A stretch of DNA of 64,000 bases, taken from assembly GCA_016934935.1 (NCBI GenBank), contig JAFGRW010000028.1, positions 1-64,000 on the forward strand, in the 5' to 3' direction. The number at the start of each line of letters is the position of its first letter. Within the stretch, counting starts at the first letter, position 1. This DNA comes from Spirochaetota bacterium (GTDB taxonomy: Bacteria; Spirochaetota; UBA4802; JAFGJZ01). The notes beneath the pieces were generated by a model that was not told the origin of the DNA, did not search any database, and worked only from the letters and a program-made list of their open reading frames with translations. The position numbers and the translations under genes are program-made. Positions 36,199-45,792 of the stretch are shown one piece after another.

Positions 36199-38085
36199 AT
36201 GGATAAATATGTGCTTCTTGAAAAGATTAACACCCCAAACGATCTAAAAAAGCTTTCAGCTGATCAGCTTTGTAAACTTGCAGAAGAAATTCGCGAAGAG
36301 ATAATCAATGTTGTATCGGCAAATGGTGGTCACCTCGCTTCATCTCTTGGAGTGGTAGAGTTGTCTATTGCTCTACATTATGTGTTTGATACTCCTGTTG
36401 ATCGTGTAATCTGGGATGTCGGGCATCAGTCATATGCTCATAAACTTTTAACAGGTAGACGTGATATATTTTCAACTCTTAGACAGTTTGGGGGCATGAG
36501 TGGTTTCCCGAAAATTTCTGAATCCGAATATGATTGTTACAATGTGGGACATAGCAGTACCTCCTTATCGCTTGCGGCCGGAGAAATATGTGCTCGTGAC
36601 TTAAAAGGTGAGAATTATGCAGTTGTTCCTGTAATCGGTGATGGTTCCATGACAAGCGGCATGGCTTTTGAGGCACTTAATCACATAGGGCATATCAAGC
36701 GTGATGTTATCATAGTTTTAAATGATAATGAACATTCTATATCTCCTAATGTCGGAGCCTTATCTGAATATTTTACCGATATCATAACAGGAAAATTCTA
36801 TAATCGCACCAGGCGCCAGATTTATAGATTCTTTCGATCTATTCCTCTTATTGGACGCGCTGTGGAAAGATTGGCACAAACCACCAAGAAATTCATAAAA
36901 GATATAATTACGCCTGGAAAGCTTTTTGAAGATCTTGGAATTCGTTACTTTGGACCTGTTGACGGACATAATTTGACACATCTAATAGAGATATTTAACA
37001 GGGTAAAACAGATAAATAATGGTCCCAAAATTATACATGTACGTACAATAAAAGGGAAGGGGTTTTGCCCTGCCGAGAATTGCCCTGAAAAATACCATGG
37101 CATTGCTCCTTTTGACAAAGACACCGGAAAGCCTCTGAAACTCAAGACAAAGTCACTTTCGGAAGTGGCAGGTAATAAACTCTGTGAACTTGCCGGTAAA
37201 GATGATTCAATTGTAGCTATTACCGCAGCAATGACCTCTGGCACCGGTCTTGATGAGTTTTCGAAAAAATATCCCAGACGTTTTTTTGATGTTGGTATTG
37301 CAGAGCAGCATGCTGTGACATTCGCTACGGCTATGGCAAAAAACGGATTAAAGCCTTTTTTCGCTGTATACTCAACTTTCTTACAGCGCTCTTATGATCA
37401 GCTTGTGCATGACGCTGCATTAATGCATCTGCCTGTTTGTCTGCTAGTAGATAGAGCTGGAATTGTTGGTGACGATGGCGAAACACATCATGGACTATTT
37501 GATGTTGGTTTTATGCGGGGGATTCCCGGGCTAAGAATATTTACTCCTGCCGATGAGACACAGCTTGAAAAGCTGATTGAATATGTGGTCGTTAATCCGG
37601 ATGGTCCTTCTGCAATAAGGTATCCTCGTGGTGCCAGTGATAACTATCCGGCAATGGTGACAGATTCTTTTGATCCATTTGGTGTTGATATAGATAGTAG
37701 TGGTGATGATATTTTGATTATTACTGCCGGTTTTAAACGAAAATATGCTTTGGAAGTTTCAAATATACTTACAAAAAAGAATATCGGCTGCACTGTTCTT
37801 AATCTTCATGCTATAGCTCCGATAGCCACTGGAATTATTAGCCAGAATATTTCACGTTGCCGGAATTATTGTGTTTTAGAGGATCACTATATTACAGGCG
37901 GTTTATCAGAAGCTGTTACAGCGATTCTGGAACCGGAACTAAGAGTGAAGCTTTTGATGAATTTCGGATATCCAGCTGAATTTATCTGTCATGGCACATC
38001 AGACACAATTGAGAACAAATACGGACTTCTTCCTTCTCAGATTGCCGAGTCAATATATCAGGGTTTTAATGGAAAGAATAGATAA
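36199..38085 (+). CDS. dxs: 1-deoxy-D-xylulose-5-phosphate synthase
   Basis: First step of the MEP isoprenoid pathway: pyruvate plus glyceraldehyde 3-phosphate. 628 residues. Thiamine-diphosphate site: GDGSMTSGMAFEALNH near 150 with its later NDN. The VWDVGHQSYAHKLLTGR signature lies near 75, and the transketolase-like second domain contains DVGIAEQHAVTFATAMA with the catalytic Glu. The tlyA gene starts inside its 3' end. Confidence 0.96.
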   Translation: MDKYVLLEKINTPNDLKKLSADQLCKLAEEIREEIINVVSANGGHLASSLGVVELSIALHYVFDTPVDRVIWDVGHQSYAHKLLTGRRDIFSTLRQFGGMSGFPKISESEYDCYNVGHSSTSLSLAAGEICARDLKGENYAVVPVIGDGSMTSGMAFEALNHIGHIKRDVIIVLNDNEHSISPNVGALSEYFTDIITGKFYNRTRRQIYRFFRSIPLIGRAVERLAQTTKKFIKDIITPGKLFEDLGIRYFGPVDGHNLTHLIEIFNRVKQINNGPKIIHVRTIKGKGFCPAENCPEKYHGIAPFDKDTGKPLKLKTKSLSEVAGNKLCELAGKDDSIVAITAAMTSGTGLDEFSKKYPRRFFDVGIAEQHAVTFATAMAKNGLKPFFAVYSTFLQRSYDQLVHDAALMHLPVCLLVDRAGIVGDDGETHHGLFDVGFMRGIPGLRIFTPADETQLEKLIEYVVVNPDGPSAIRYPRGASDNYPAMVTDSFDPFGVDIDSSGDDILIITAGFKRKYALEVSNILTKKNIGCTVLNLHAIAPIATGIISQNISRCRNYCVLEDHYITGGLSEAVTAILEPELRVKLLMNFGYPAEFICHGTSDTIENKYGLLPSQIAESIYQGFNGKNR

Positions 38086-38869
38086 ACATCTTGCACAATC
38101 AGGTTTGAGTAGTACCCGTGAACAGGCAAAAAAGGAGATTCTTGCCGGATGGGTTAAGATCAATGGAGAGACCTGTCTGGATGTTTCTCGAAAGATCGAA
38201 GGAATAGAAAACATTACGGTATCTCGCCCAAAAGGTTTATTTGTCAGCCGTGGTGGATATAAACTTGAAAAAGCTCTGAATTTTTTTAATATTGATGTAA
38301 GTGGATTAACTGTGCTTGATTTGGGCGCTTCAACTGGTGGTTTTTCAGATTGCATGTTGAAGCGGGGCGCATCATTTGTTTATGCTGTTGATGTGGGGTA
38401 TGGCCAGCTTGATTATTCTTTGCGTATTGATAAACGCGTGGAGGTGATGGAACGAACTAATGCCCGAAATCTTACGATAGAAGATTTTAAAAAGGGAATT
38501 CCGACTTTTGTTTCCGCTGATCTTTCATTCATATCTTTTACAAAGGTATTTCCGGTAATAAAGGATCTTTTTAAAGATATAAAAGGTGTTGCCCTGATAA
38601 AACCACAGTTTGAAGCACAGCGGGGTGAACATAAAAAAGGGGTTGTAAAATCTTCTTCTGTGCATTTAGATATTTTAACCCGGGTTTTAACAACTCTTTC
38701 GGATCAAGGGTGTTCATTGTCAGGTTTAACACATTCACCGGTGACAGGGCCGAAGGGAAACATCGAATTTTTGTTAAATTTTTCACTTGAAGAGGATAGT
38801 TCTTTCAATCTTTCGTCAATAGAAGATATTGTAAAGTGTGCCTGGAATGAGCTTAAGGAAAAATCATGA
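38069..38869 (+). CDS. tlyA: TlyA-family rRNA 2'-O-methyltransferase / hemolysin
   Basis: 266 residues from the ATG at 38069, which overlaps the dxs end by 17 bp. The longer open frame lies inside dxs and is not used. N-terminal S4 RNA-binding domain (about 1-60: RIDKHLAQSGLSSTREQAKKEI), then an FtsJ-type methyltransferase with LDLGASTGGFSDCML. TlyA proteins methylate rRNA ribose positions. The dxs-tlyA neighbourhood is common in bacteria. It overlaps the next gene by 4 bp (ATGA). Confidence 0.93.
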   Translation: MERIDKHLAQSGLSSTREQAKKEILAGWVKINGETCLDVSRKIEGIENITVSRPKGLFVSRGGYKLEKALNFFNIDVSGLTVLDLGASTGGFSDCMLKRGASFVYAVDVGYGQLDYSLRIDKRVEVMERTNARNLTIEDFKKGIPTFVSADLSFISFTKVFPVIKDLFKDIKGVALIKPQFEAQRGEHKKGVVKSSSVHLDILTRVLTTLSDQGCSLSGLTHSPVTGPKGNIEFLLNFSLEEDSSFNLSSIEDIVKCAWNELKEKS

Positions 38870-39222
38870 AGATTATAACTATTATTGCGGTTGTCATCTG
38901 TTTCGGATCATTGATTTCTGCTTCTGAGGAATCCATTATTGCTTACCCTGTACCTTTTAATCCTGGAACAACCTCGTTAACCATCGCAGATAAATCATCT
39001 AGTTTTACCGGTGTGCCTATTCGTATAAATATTGATATTTTTGATATATGTGGTGATAAAATTTTCAATGGATCGTACAATTCATTTCCCGTTCTCTGGA
39101 AGGGGTACAGCTCCGGTGGCAAGCGTGTATCTAACGGTTTATATATAGTCAAAGTTACAGTGGAGAATCTTTCAACCGGATCAATTGAAAAAAAAGTGAT
39201 CAGAATTTTGGTAAAAAAATGA
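38866..39222 (+). CDS. Secreted FlgD-like Ig-fold protein
   Basis: 118 residues: signal peptide (about 1-19) followed by one FlgD/gliding-motility-type Ig-like domain. Its family signatures are YPVPFNPGTTSLTI, VLWKGYSSGGKRVSNGLYIVKV and a closing strand. Such domains usually cap large secreted or outer-membrane proteins; here it stands alone. It overlaps tlyA and the PorV-like gene on either side by 4 bp each, so the three are translationally coupled. Confidence 0.8.
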   Translation: MKIITIIAVVICFGSLISASEESIIAYPVPFNPGTTSLTIADKSSSFTGVPIRINIDIFDICGDKIFNGSYNSFPVLWKGYSSGGKRVSNGLYIVKVTVENLSTGSIEKKVIRILVKK

Positions 39223-40268
39223 AGAGAGTAATATCGTTAAAAGTATGCTTGCGATATTTTTTGTGTGTAAGCGTTCATGTATGTTTTTTGCTTATTATTT
39301 CTTCATTTCCGATTTTTGCAGACAGTACTGGTGTTCGTGCCGCATTTTCCAGATTAGGTATCGCTGGTGCTCATAATCTTGCGATGGGGGGCGCCGTAGA
39401 GGCTGTTACCGATGATGTTTTTTCAATATTTTGGAACCCTGCCGGTTTGACTCAACTCCGGAGTCGGAAAAAAAGTATAAGGGAAGATGTTCGTACAAAA
39501 CTTCAGCAAAATCAAATAGACAAAATAACTGAGCGTGACTTGAAACGACTTTCTGATGATACACCTAAGTTTTTTTTTCAACTTGGTGCGGCTGCTTCAA
39601 AACTGCAGGAAGATCGAGAGGCTGCTTTTGTTGCAGGTGCTTTTAATCTTGGTAATACCGTTCTGGGTATGGGAGTCCTTGGTATCTATTCTGATGAAAT
39701 TGCAACATATTCGAATGAAGGGGTTTTCACCGGGGATACATCCTATCAGGCTGGAGTTTCTTATTTATCAGTTGCTTATCCAACTGAATATGTCTCTATA
39801 GGGGTAACGGCTAAAACGTTTTATGAAAATATTGACCGGACAAATTTCGCAGGAGGAGCTTTCGATGCCGGCATTCAGACTGATTTTATACCTCTTGTTC
39901 AGATAGGGGTTGTTGTTCAAGATATTGGTGTTGGCCTTATGCCTATTGAAAAGGATGATGAAGTAAAAAATGAGTATGAATTTGGCAAACCTGTTTTCCG
40001 GTTTAATATTGCTCTTGTCTCCAGAACAGCAAACATGGTTGTATCTGCAGGCATTATTAAAAAATTTGAAGACAAAAGCAGTGACTATAAATTGGGTATC
40101 AGATATTATGTGTTGAGTAATTTTGCTTTTATGCTTGGAGTAAATGAATCTTTATTTACAACCGGGACAATGATTAATTTTTTTGACGCCGATTTTTCTT
40201 ACGCAGTATCAGTTGACAATATCGATATGGGATATAATCATACAGTCAGTTTTTCTTATCTGTTTTAA
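39219..40268 (+). CDS. PorV/UPF0164-type outer-membrane barrel protein
   Basis: 349 residues. A long N-terminal signal region (about 1-35) ends at FADS. The mature start has SRLGIAGAHNLAMGGAVEAV and SIFWNPAGLTQL, the hallmark of PorV/PorQ/UPF0164 barrels. Beta strands follow to a C-terminal SFSYLF with terminal aromatic residue. UPF0164 proteins are known from treponemes and related bacteria. It is coupled to the FlgD-like gene by a 4-bp overlap. Possibly a fatty-acid or hydrophobic-solute porin or secretion accessory; not decided. Confidence 0.8.
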   Translation: MKRVISLKVCLRYFLCVSVHVCFLLIISSFPIFADSTGVRAAFSRLGIAGAHNLAMGGAVEAVTDDVFSIFWNPAGLTQLRSRKKSIREDVRTKLQQNQIDKITERDLKRLSDDTPKFFFQLGAAASKLQEDREAAFVAGAFNLGNTVLGMGVLGIYSDEIATYSNEGVFTGDTSYQAGVSYLSVAYPTEYVSIGVTAKTFYENIDRTNFAGGAFDAGIQTDFIPLVQIGVVVQDIGVGLMPIEKDDEVKNEYEFGKPVFRFNIALVSRTANMVVSAGIIKKFEDKSSDYKLGIRYYVLSNFAFMLGVNESLFTTGTMINFFDADFSYAVSVDNIDMGYNHTVSFSYLF

Positions 40269-40284
40269 ATAAGGGGTACCATTA

Positions 40285-41085
40285 TTGAGCTTTTTTTCCG
40301 ATATTAAGATTATGGGTATTGTAAATGTTACACCGGACTCTTTTTATGACGGTGGACGCTATAATGATATTTCTAAAGCAGTTGATCATGCGATGTGCCT
40401 TGTAAGGGATGGCGCTGATATTCTGGATATAGGCGGAGAGTCAACAAGACCTGGAGCTGCACCTGTTAGTGAAAGCGAAGAAATGGAAAGGGTTATACCG
40501 CTTATCGAAAGACTTTCAGCAATTTGCGATGTTACCTTGTCTGTAGATACGAATAAATCTTCGGTAGCCGAAGCGGCTCTTAATGCCGGAGCATCAATTG
40601 TAAATGATATAAGCGCGATGACTTTTGATAAGGGTATGGCCCGGGTAATATCCGAGAAAAATGCTGGGGTAGTTCTTATGCATACATCTGGGAGACCAGA
40701 TGTAATGATGCATAAAACAGAATATAATAATTTGGTAGCCGATATTAAAACATATTTACTGGAAAGAGCTAATTATGCTCAAAAATGCGGTATTGAAAAA
40801 AATAAAATAATAATTGATCCGGGAATTGGTTTTGGAAAAACTATCGAGGGTAATTATAGTATATTATCATCACTTGATGAGTTTATCTCAACAGATTTTC
40901 CTGTTTTAATCGGACTGTCAAGAAAGTCCCTGATCGCAAAACTTTATAAAGAAGATGAAGATAGATTGCCAGCAACAATTGCATTGAATACTATGGCTTT
41001 AAGTAAGGGAGCGGCAATTATTCGTGTACATGATGTAAAAGAACATAAACTAGCTCTCGATGCACTAAAAATGCTTCGTTTGTAA
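40285..41085 (+). CDS. folP: Dihydropteroate synthase
   Basis: Condenses p-aminobenzoate with the pterin pyrophosphate in folate synthesis. 266 residues from a TTG start behind AAGGGG; an internal ATG at 40312 would lose the first strand. Motifs: MGIVNVTPDSFYDGG, DILDIGGESTRPGA, VNDIS, IIDPGIGFGKT, and IGLSRKSLI. It leads into cdaA after 14 bp. Confidence 0.95.
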   Translation: MSFFSDIKIMGIVNVTPDSFYDGGRYNDISKAVDHAMCLVRDGADILDIGGESTRPGAAPVSESEEMERVIPLIERLSAICDVTLSVDTNKSSVAEAALNAGASIVNDISAMTFDKGMARVISEKNAGVVLMHTSGRPDVMMHKTEYNNLVADIKTYLLERANYAQKCGIEKNKIIIDPGIGFGKTIEGNYSILSSLDEFISTDFPVLIGLSRKSLIAKLYKEDEDRLPATIALNTMALSKGAAIIRVHDVKEHKLALDALKMLRL

Positions 41086-41099
41086 AAGGTGTAGATATT

Positions 41100-41909
41100 A
41101 TGGAGCTCTTTTTTTATAATCTTGTTTATATATTGTCAATTATTTGGGACTATTTGCGTAATATCATTGATATTGTTCTTGTAGCGGTTATTTTCTATAT
41201 TATTTACACCTATCTTGTAAAGACAAAGGCAATTCAACTGCTTAGAGGATTTTTATTTGTCGCAGTACTATGGTTGCTTGCAAGAATTTTTCATTTTGAG
41301 ACACTTTATTGGTTGATTACAGCCATGACCTCATATTTTTTTATTGCTATCATTATTCTTTTTCAGCCTGAGCTTAGACGGGTAATAAGCAGATTTGGTC
41401 AGAGTGGATGGCTCGCAAATATTGATCCAGAAGATTCATTGCATCTTGATGAGCTTGTTAACGCTGTAGCTGCTATGGCGGAGGCCAGAATCGGATCTCT
41501 TATCGTTTTTGAGAGGGATAACTCATTGCGTTCATATGCTGATTCGGGTGTTGTCATCAATGCAGGTATTACAGAAGAGCTTATCCGTACGATATTTTTC
41601 CCGAATACGGAACTACATGACGGTGCATTGATTATTCAACAGGGTAAAATTGTATCTGCTGCATGTTACTTGCCGCTAAGCGATTCGCGTCAGTTGCGAA
41701 AAAATCATGGAGCACGTCACAGGGCTGGCTTAGGTATAGCTGAAGAGACAGACGCACTTGTAGTTTTGACCTCCGAGGAGACAGGGCAAATTGCAATTAT
41801 GGTTAATAGCAAGCTTTTCCCGCGTATTAAAAGAGAAGAATTAAAAAATATTATTCTGTTCTTTATGAATCCGAAAACTGCTTATGAAGAGAGGTATTCA
41901 ATAAAATGA
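41100..41909 (+). CDS. cdaA: Diadenylate cyclase CdaA
   Basis: Makes the second messenger c-di-AMP from ATP. 269 residues: three membrane helices (about 15-35, 45-62, 68-88) and a DAC domain with DGA (ELHDGALII) and RHR (ARHRAGLGIAEE) motifs. Both catalytic signatures are intact. The regulator gene cdaR follows with a 4-bp overlap. c-di-AMP usually controls potassium/osmolyte balance and envelope homeostasis. Confidence 0.95.
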   Translation: MELFFYNLVYILSIIWDYLRNIIDIVLVAVIFYIIYTYLVKTKAIQLLRGFLFVAVLWLLARIFHFETLYWLITAMTSYFFIAIIILFQPELRRVISRFGQSGWLANIDPEDSLHLDELVNAVAAMAEARIGSLIVFERDNSLRSYADSGVVINAGITEELIRTIFFPNTELHDGALIIQQGKIVSAACYLPLSDSRQLRKNHGARHRAGLGIAEETDALVVLTSEETGQIAIMVNSKLFPRIKREELKNIILFFMNPKTAYEERYSIK

Positions 41910-42901
41910 TATCTCAAAAGGAAATGATAATAGATTTTATAAAATCAAAGGATTTTATAGCCAAAATAGTGTGTCTCATACTGGCTGTAATATTGTGGAG
42001 TTATATTGGAACCCAAGGAAATTCTGATGTTACGTTAAGAATTAAGACGGAGTACAAGAATCTTTCTTCGGAATATGTTGTATCGGATATTCAGAAAACA
42101 CATGTTAATGTAAAAATAAGCGGTAGAGAAGATGAACTGGATGCCTTTAACAAAAACGATATTAGAGTCTTTGTAGATTTTAAAAATGCTGTTCCCGATA
42201 ACCGTTACCGATACGATGTAGAACTTGTAAGTTCTCCTGATATTCCCCGGGGAATAGATATAAAGCTTATGGACAAAAGTATTTTTGCAACAGTGGAGAA
42301 GAAGGTTTCGAAGACTGTTTTCATTGAACCTGTTATTGCCGGTCAGGTAAGATCTGGATATTTCGCAGGTAACGTAAGAGCCCAACCTGACCGTGTAGTT
42401 GTATACGGCTCTCCGGAACAAGTACAAAAAATTGATTCAATAAAAACCATGCCATTATCTGTTGCACATGCGTCAGATAATGTATCGGATGAAGTTCTGC
42501 TTGATACTGATGGATACAGTTTTACTGAAATAAGTAGTGATAAAACTCTTGTAACTGCCGAAGTTTTTAGCGCGCAAAATGTTGTGAAGTATGAGCGTGA
42601 AATTGATCTATTTGGTAAAATGGATAATTATTTATATGAAATACATCCTGATAAAAAAATTACAGTATATATTATAAGTAAAGATGGTTCTGTCCCACAA
42701 CTGGATATTAATGACGTAAGGGTTTGGACGGATCTTTCGAATATTGATTCTTCGAAATTTATAACATCTGATGGCAATATTATCTCTTCACTTAGAGTAA
42801 CAAGCCGTGTTCGTGCCGTTATCAATAATCGTACCGATAGTGTTCAGATTATAAATATCGTACCTGATGTTGTTACAATACGTATTAAAAATGATAATTG
42901 A
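41906..42901 (+). CDS. cdaR: CdaA regulator with YbbR domains (CdaR)
   Basis: 331 residues. One N-terminal membrane helix (about 18-36: FIAKIVCLILAVILWSY) followed by an extracytoplasmic region of YbbR-like repeats, for example near VNVKISGREDELDAF and the GYFAGNVRAQPDRVVVYGSPEQV unit. CdaR binds and modulates CdaA. ATGA overlap with cdaA shows tight coupling. Only the protein's first membrane helix anchors it. The glmM gene that often follows is absent; pdxJ is next. Confidence 0.88.
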   Translation: MISQKEMIIDFIKSKDFIAKIVCLILAVILWSYIGTQGNSDVTLRIKTEYKNLSSEYVVSDIQKTHVNVKISGREDELDAFNKNDIRVFVDFKNAVPDNRYRYDVELVSSPDIPRGIDIKLMDKSIFATVEKKVSKTVFIEPVIAGQVRSGYFAGNVRAQPDRVVVYGSPEQVQKIDSIKTMPLSVAHASDNVSDEVLLDTDGYSFTEISSDKTLVTAEVFSAQNVVKYEREIDLFGKMDNYLYEIHPDKKITVYIISKDGSVPQLDINDVRVWTDLSNIDSSKFITSDGNIISSLRVTSRVRAVINNRTDSVQIINIVPDVVTIRIKNDN

Positions 42902-42934
42902 AAAAACAATAATTTTTATGAGGTTTGCAGCATT

Positions 42935-43660
42935 ATGAAATATCCGGTTCTTGGTGTAAATATTGATCATGTTGCGACATTAAGGCAAGCCAGGGGGGTA
43001 GGGTACCCCGATGTTGTTGATGCTGCAAAGATTTGTGAGGAGAGTGATATATTCTGTATTACTGCTCATTTGCGTGAGGATCGCCGCCACATACAAGATT
43101 CGGATATTTACGAGTTAAAAAAGAGTATTAGAACTCGATTAAATATGGAGATGGCTATTGCTCCCGATGTTGTAAAGATAGCGCTGGAAGTAAATCCCTA
43201 TATGGTTACTATAGTACCGGAAAAACGTGAAGAATTAACAACCGAGGGTGGGCTCAACCTGTCACTTCTTAAAGATGACCTTAAAAATGTTATAGCATCT
43301 TTTGATAAAAAAGGAATTATTGTATCACTTTTTATTGAGCCAAATGAAGAGGATCTTGTGATAGTAAAAGAATTGGGTGTACCGTATGTGGAATTTCATA
43401 CCGGTTCTTATGCTAATTCGTATGGAAAAGATGGTGAAACATATGAGTTAGAGCGACTCTACACGGCAGCACGCGAGGCTGTTAAACTTGGTATAAACGT
43501 GAATGCCGGACATGGGCTAACAACAGAGAATGTGGGCCCTATACTGTCAATGGAAGGATTAAAAGAGATTAATATTGGTCATTCAATAATATCCAGATCT
43601 GTATTCGTTGGGCTTCACGAGGCTGTTGAAGAGATGCTGAAAGCGATAGATAACAAGTAG
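42935..43660 (+). CDS. pdxJ: Pyridoxine 5'-phosphate synthase
   Basis: Final ring-closing step of DXP-dependent vitamin B6 synthesis, using 1-deoxyxylulose 5-phosphate and 3-amino-2-oxopropyl phosphate. 241 residues, TIM barrel. Motifs: GVNIDHVATLRQARG, HLREDRRHIQD, FIEPNEED, EFHTGSYA and NAGHGLTTEN. The dxs gene at 36199 supplies the shared precursor DXP. Confidence 0.96.
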   Translation: MKYPVLGVNIDHVATLRQARGVGYPDVVDAAKICEESDIFCITAHLREDRRHIQDSDIYELKKSIRTRLNMEMAIAPDVVKIALEVNPYMVTIVPEKREELTTEGGLNLSLLKDDLKNVIASFDKKGIIVSLFIEPNEEDLVIVKELGVPYVEFHTGSYANSYGKDGETYELERLYTAAREAVKLGINVNAGHGLTTENVGPILSMEGLKEINIGHSIISRSVFVGLHEAVEEMLKAIDNK

Positions 43661-43680
43661 TCGCTAAATGGAGAGTATTG

Positions 43681-43875
43681 ATGTTTGTTACAATTTTCAA
43701 ACTTGTTGTTTTCTTCGGATTTGTACTGTTAGTTATTAATGGATTGAGGTTGATTGTTTTTTTGTATAAAATAATGACAGGACGTATTAGACCGAAAACC
43801 GAAACAAAAAAACGTAATGCAGCAAAGAATTCAAAAATAATCGAATTGGACAAGGATCAGTATCATGTTGACTAG
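43681..43875 (+). CDS. Small single-helix membrane protein
   Basis: 64 residues from the ATG at 43681 (a TTG lies just before it), behind GGAGAG. One membrane helix (about 3-30) and a basic cytosolic tail (RPKTETKKRNAAKNSK) ending in an acidic stretch. It overlaps the following lipoprotein gene by 11 bp, so the two are coupled. I recognise no family. Confidence 0.65.
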   Translation: MFVTIFKLVVFFGFVLLVINGLRLIVFLYKIMTGRIRPKTETKKRNAAKNSKIIELDKDQYHVD

Positions 43876-44275
43876 AAACATAATATTGCTGGTTCTATCT
43901 TTTTTTATAACGACAACTATATCGTGTTCGCGTTTTTCCGGAAATTTTGGTTATAAAACAGAAACTATGGATACCTATCGCCTTTTAAAAAACGGTATGG
44001 AATTTGAAAGTGGGCAGCATGTTGATTGGGTATATAATATTGAAAAATCAGGTACCGGTATTGATGTTGGAATTGTTGTGCTACAGAAAAAAGCGGTATG
44101 GATTGATATAGAAAGCCGTAATATGAAAGTGGGGCTCGAAAACTCCAGAATTTACGGTGAGTTTCAGGGACAACAGCCGGGTGAATATCGAATTGTACTC
44201 GTTGTTAAAAACAAAATAGTAGATGAGACAGGGTATACCATTTATAGTGACGATGAATTAGACCTTGACGAGTAA
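43865..44275 (+). CDS. Small lipoprotein, unknown function
   Basis: 136 residues. Signal with lipobox TISC (Cys21 predicted lipidated) after a hydrophobic core. The mature part is beta-rich (VDWVYNIEKSGTGIDVGIVVL and GEYRIVLVVKNKIV) with an acidic C-terminus. It may be an Ig-like envelope domain. It is co-translated with the preceding membrane protein and overlaps a convergent methyltransferase gene by 18 bp at its 3' end. Confidence 0.7.
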   Translation: MLTRNIILLVLSFFITTTISCSRFSGNFGYKTETMDTYRLLKNGMEFESGQHVDWVYNIEKSGTGIDVGIVVLQKKAVWIDIESRNMKVGLENSRIYGEFQGQQPGEYRIVLVVKNKIVDETGYTIYSDDELDLDE

Positions 44276-45376
44276 TGAAATTATTTCTATGTGGTGTGTT
44301 CCTGGAAACATGTCAATAAAAACAATTTTTTTAAAGCAGTAATGGTGACTAAGAAGTATGCCTGTATCTCTCGCCCATGTTGATGGATTACAAGAAATAT
44401 AAATTATTGCGGGTGTATTTCCGGATATTATTCTGGAAACAAACTTTTTACTAAGACCCGCTCTTGGCGGATCTGCTATTACCGTGCTTTCTCCCAGATT
44501 TGCTATAGAATCAAAATCACCTCTTACGAAATTGATATTAGAAGATGAGTTAAGTTTAGAGTTAAGACGTGCAAATTTAATCGATTCTTTGTCGATATCG
44601 TACCCAGTAATATGTTTCGCTTTTTTAGAAACCGGTATAGTGAAGAAGCCGCATCCACATCCAGCGTCAATTGCAAGTTCCGTATCAAGTGAATTGAAAA
44701 GGTTTATTACAATGTTTAACATCTTTTCTCTTAACAGTCGATTTGCCTGAAAGAATGAATTTATATGATGTTTGAAAATAAATCCGCCACATTGTTCGGT
44801 TACTGTGCATTGTGAATCTGATCGTATTATTTTGTTTTCAAAATCACAAGCCATTTTTAACGAGCCATCAATATTAGAATGTAAATTATTTGCCGATTTA
44901 GCTAGCTCTTTTTGGAGCAACAGACATCCGGTCGCAGGAAATTGGACTAGATTAGATGATTTGTGACCAAAAAAACCAGGCGTACCGTTACTAAGCTGAA
45001 TATTCGCTATTGAGCGATAGTTGAAACGCTCAGCAGAAGCAATATCGATAGAAGGATAATCATTGCATTTGGCAATACGAATCAGTGAATCCTCGATTAT
45101 TGACAGTTTTAAGTGTATCTCATTTTCATAGTCAGTTTCCAGATAAGAACAACCACCGCATTCGGGATAGGATTCACATTGCGGTTTAATTCTATTAGCG
45201 GAAGGGGTAAATATTTTGTCAACAGTACAGAATGAAATATGTTCTTTTTTGACATAGGGTTTCAGAGATATTACTTCACCGGGGAGGGTGTTACGAACAA
45301 AAAAGGCGTGATTTTTTGAAAAAGCAAGTCCATAACCGCCATATACTGATTTTTCAATTGTAAAATATTCAGGCAA
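44258..45376 (-). CDS. RlmD/TrmA-family RNA (uracil-5-)-methyltransferase
   Basis: 372 residues. An N-terminal TRAM-like domain (about 1-55) is followed by the [4Fe-4S] ligands Cys67, Cys73, Cys76 and Cys151, as in RlmD. SAM-binding motif: DAGCGCGFFTIPVS. Catalytic region: ADPPRAGLS, then ISCNPSTWARD with the nucleophilic Cys, and a closing HIEIISLL with the base Glu. It makes 5-methyluridine in rRNA or tRNA; the exact site is not readable. Shorter than Escherichia RlmD. Confidence 0.88.
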   Translation of the reverse strand: MPEYFTIEKSVYGGYGLAFSKNHAFFVRNTLPGEVISLKPYVKKEHISFCTVDKIFTPSANRIKPQCESYPECGGCSYLETDYENEIHLKLSIIEDSLIRIAKCNDYPSIDIASAERFNYRSIANIQLSNGTPGFFGHKSSNLVQFPATGCLLLQKELAKSANNLHSNIDGSLKMACDFENKIIRSDSQCTVTEQCGGFIFKHHINSFFQANRLLREKMLNIVINLFNSLDTELAIDAGCGCGFFTIPVSKKAKHITGYDIDKESIKFARLNSKLNSSSNINFVRGDFDSIANLGESTVIADPPRAGLSKKFVSRIISGNTPAIIYISCNPSTWARDTGILLSHHYCFKKIVFIDMFPGTHHIEIISLLVKV

Positions 45377-45435
45377 GAGCTGTAATCCTTATAGTGTAGA
45401 TGTTGTTTAAATTAAAAGTGTGGAATAGAGTGAAA

Positions 45436-45471
45436 ATACCGGTAATCAATATAATATTTGAAAACCGGTAT
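45436..45471 (-). terminator. Probable terminator of the rubredoxin gene
   Basis: An 8-bp inverted repeat ATACCGGT/ACCGGTAT is separated by 20 nt and, read on the minus strand, is followed by TTTT. It lies 11 bp beyond the rubredoxin stop. The long loop lowers certainty. Confidence 0.45.
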
Positions 45472-45481
45472 CAATTATTTA

Positions 45482-45640
45482 TTAAGCTGGTTCAAATTGA
45501 TCTTTACCTACACCGCATACGGGACAGACCCAATCATCCGGTATATCTTCAAATGATGTACCCGGCTTTATGCCGCTGTCCGGATCACCTATTTCCGGAT
45601 CGTACTCGTAACCACAAACTGTACAAACATACTTTTCCAT
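45482..45640 (-). CDS. Rubredoxin
   Basis: 52 residues, start ATG behind GGAGG on the minus strand. Two CxxCG iron-binding knuckles: [12 protein letters not shown] (Cys6, Cys9) and [14 protein letters not shown] (Cys39, Cys42). Intervening conserved [20 protein letters not shown] is intact. A one-electron carrier used in oxygen and superoxide detoxification in anaerobes. It is divergent from the rubredoxin reductase gene 152 bp away, and a ferritin-like diiron protein lies at 26416. Its short length makes it easy to overlook. Confidence 0.95.
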   Translation of the reverse strand: MEKYVCTVCGYEYDPEIGDPDSGIKPGTSFEDIPDDWVCPVCGVGKDQFEPA

Positions 45641-45792
45641 TGTGCCTCCAAAAATCGTTTGATAAAAATTGTACCCGCTATAAAAGTGGAGTATAGAGAC
45701 AAGCAGGTATAAATTTCATCAATATCAGAGCCCTGTTTTTTTTACAAGTATAATTCGTTATGAAAGAATAGTAATAAAGAAAAGGTAAAAAA

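Noticed and set aside
37991-38068. Upstream start for tlyA
   Set aside because: Lies inside dxs; the ATG at 38069 begins the S4 domain in the usual way.
45400-45696. 98-residue plus-strand frame
   Set aside because: Antisense shadow of the rubredoxin gene, which has intact CxxC pairs and a ribosome site.
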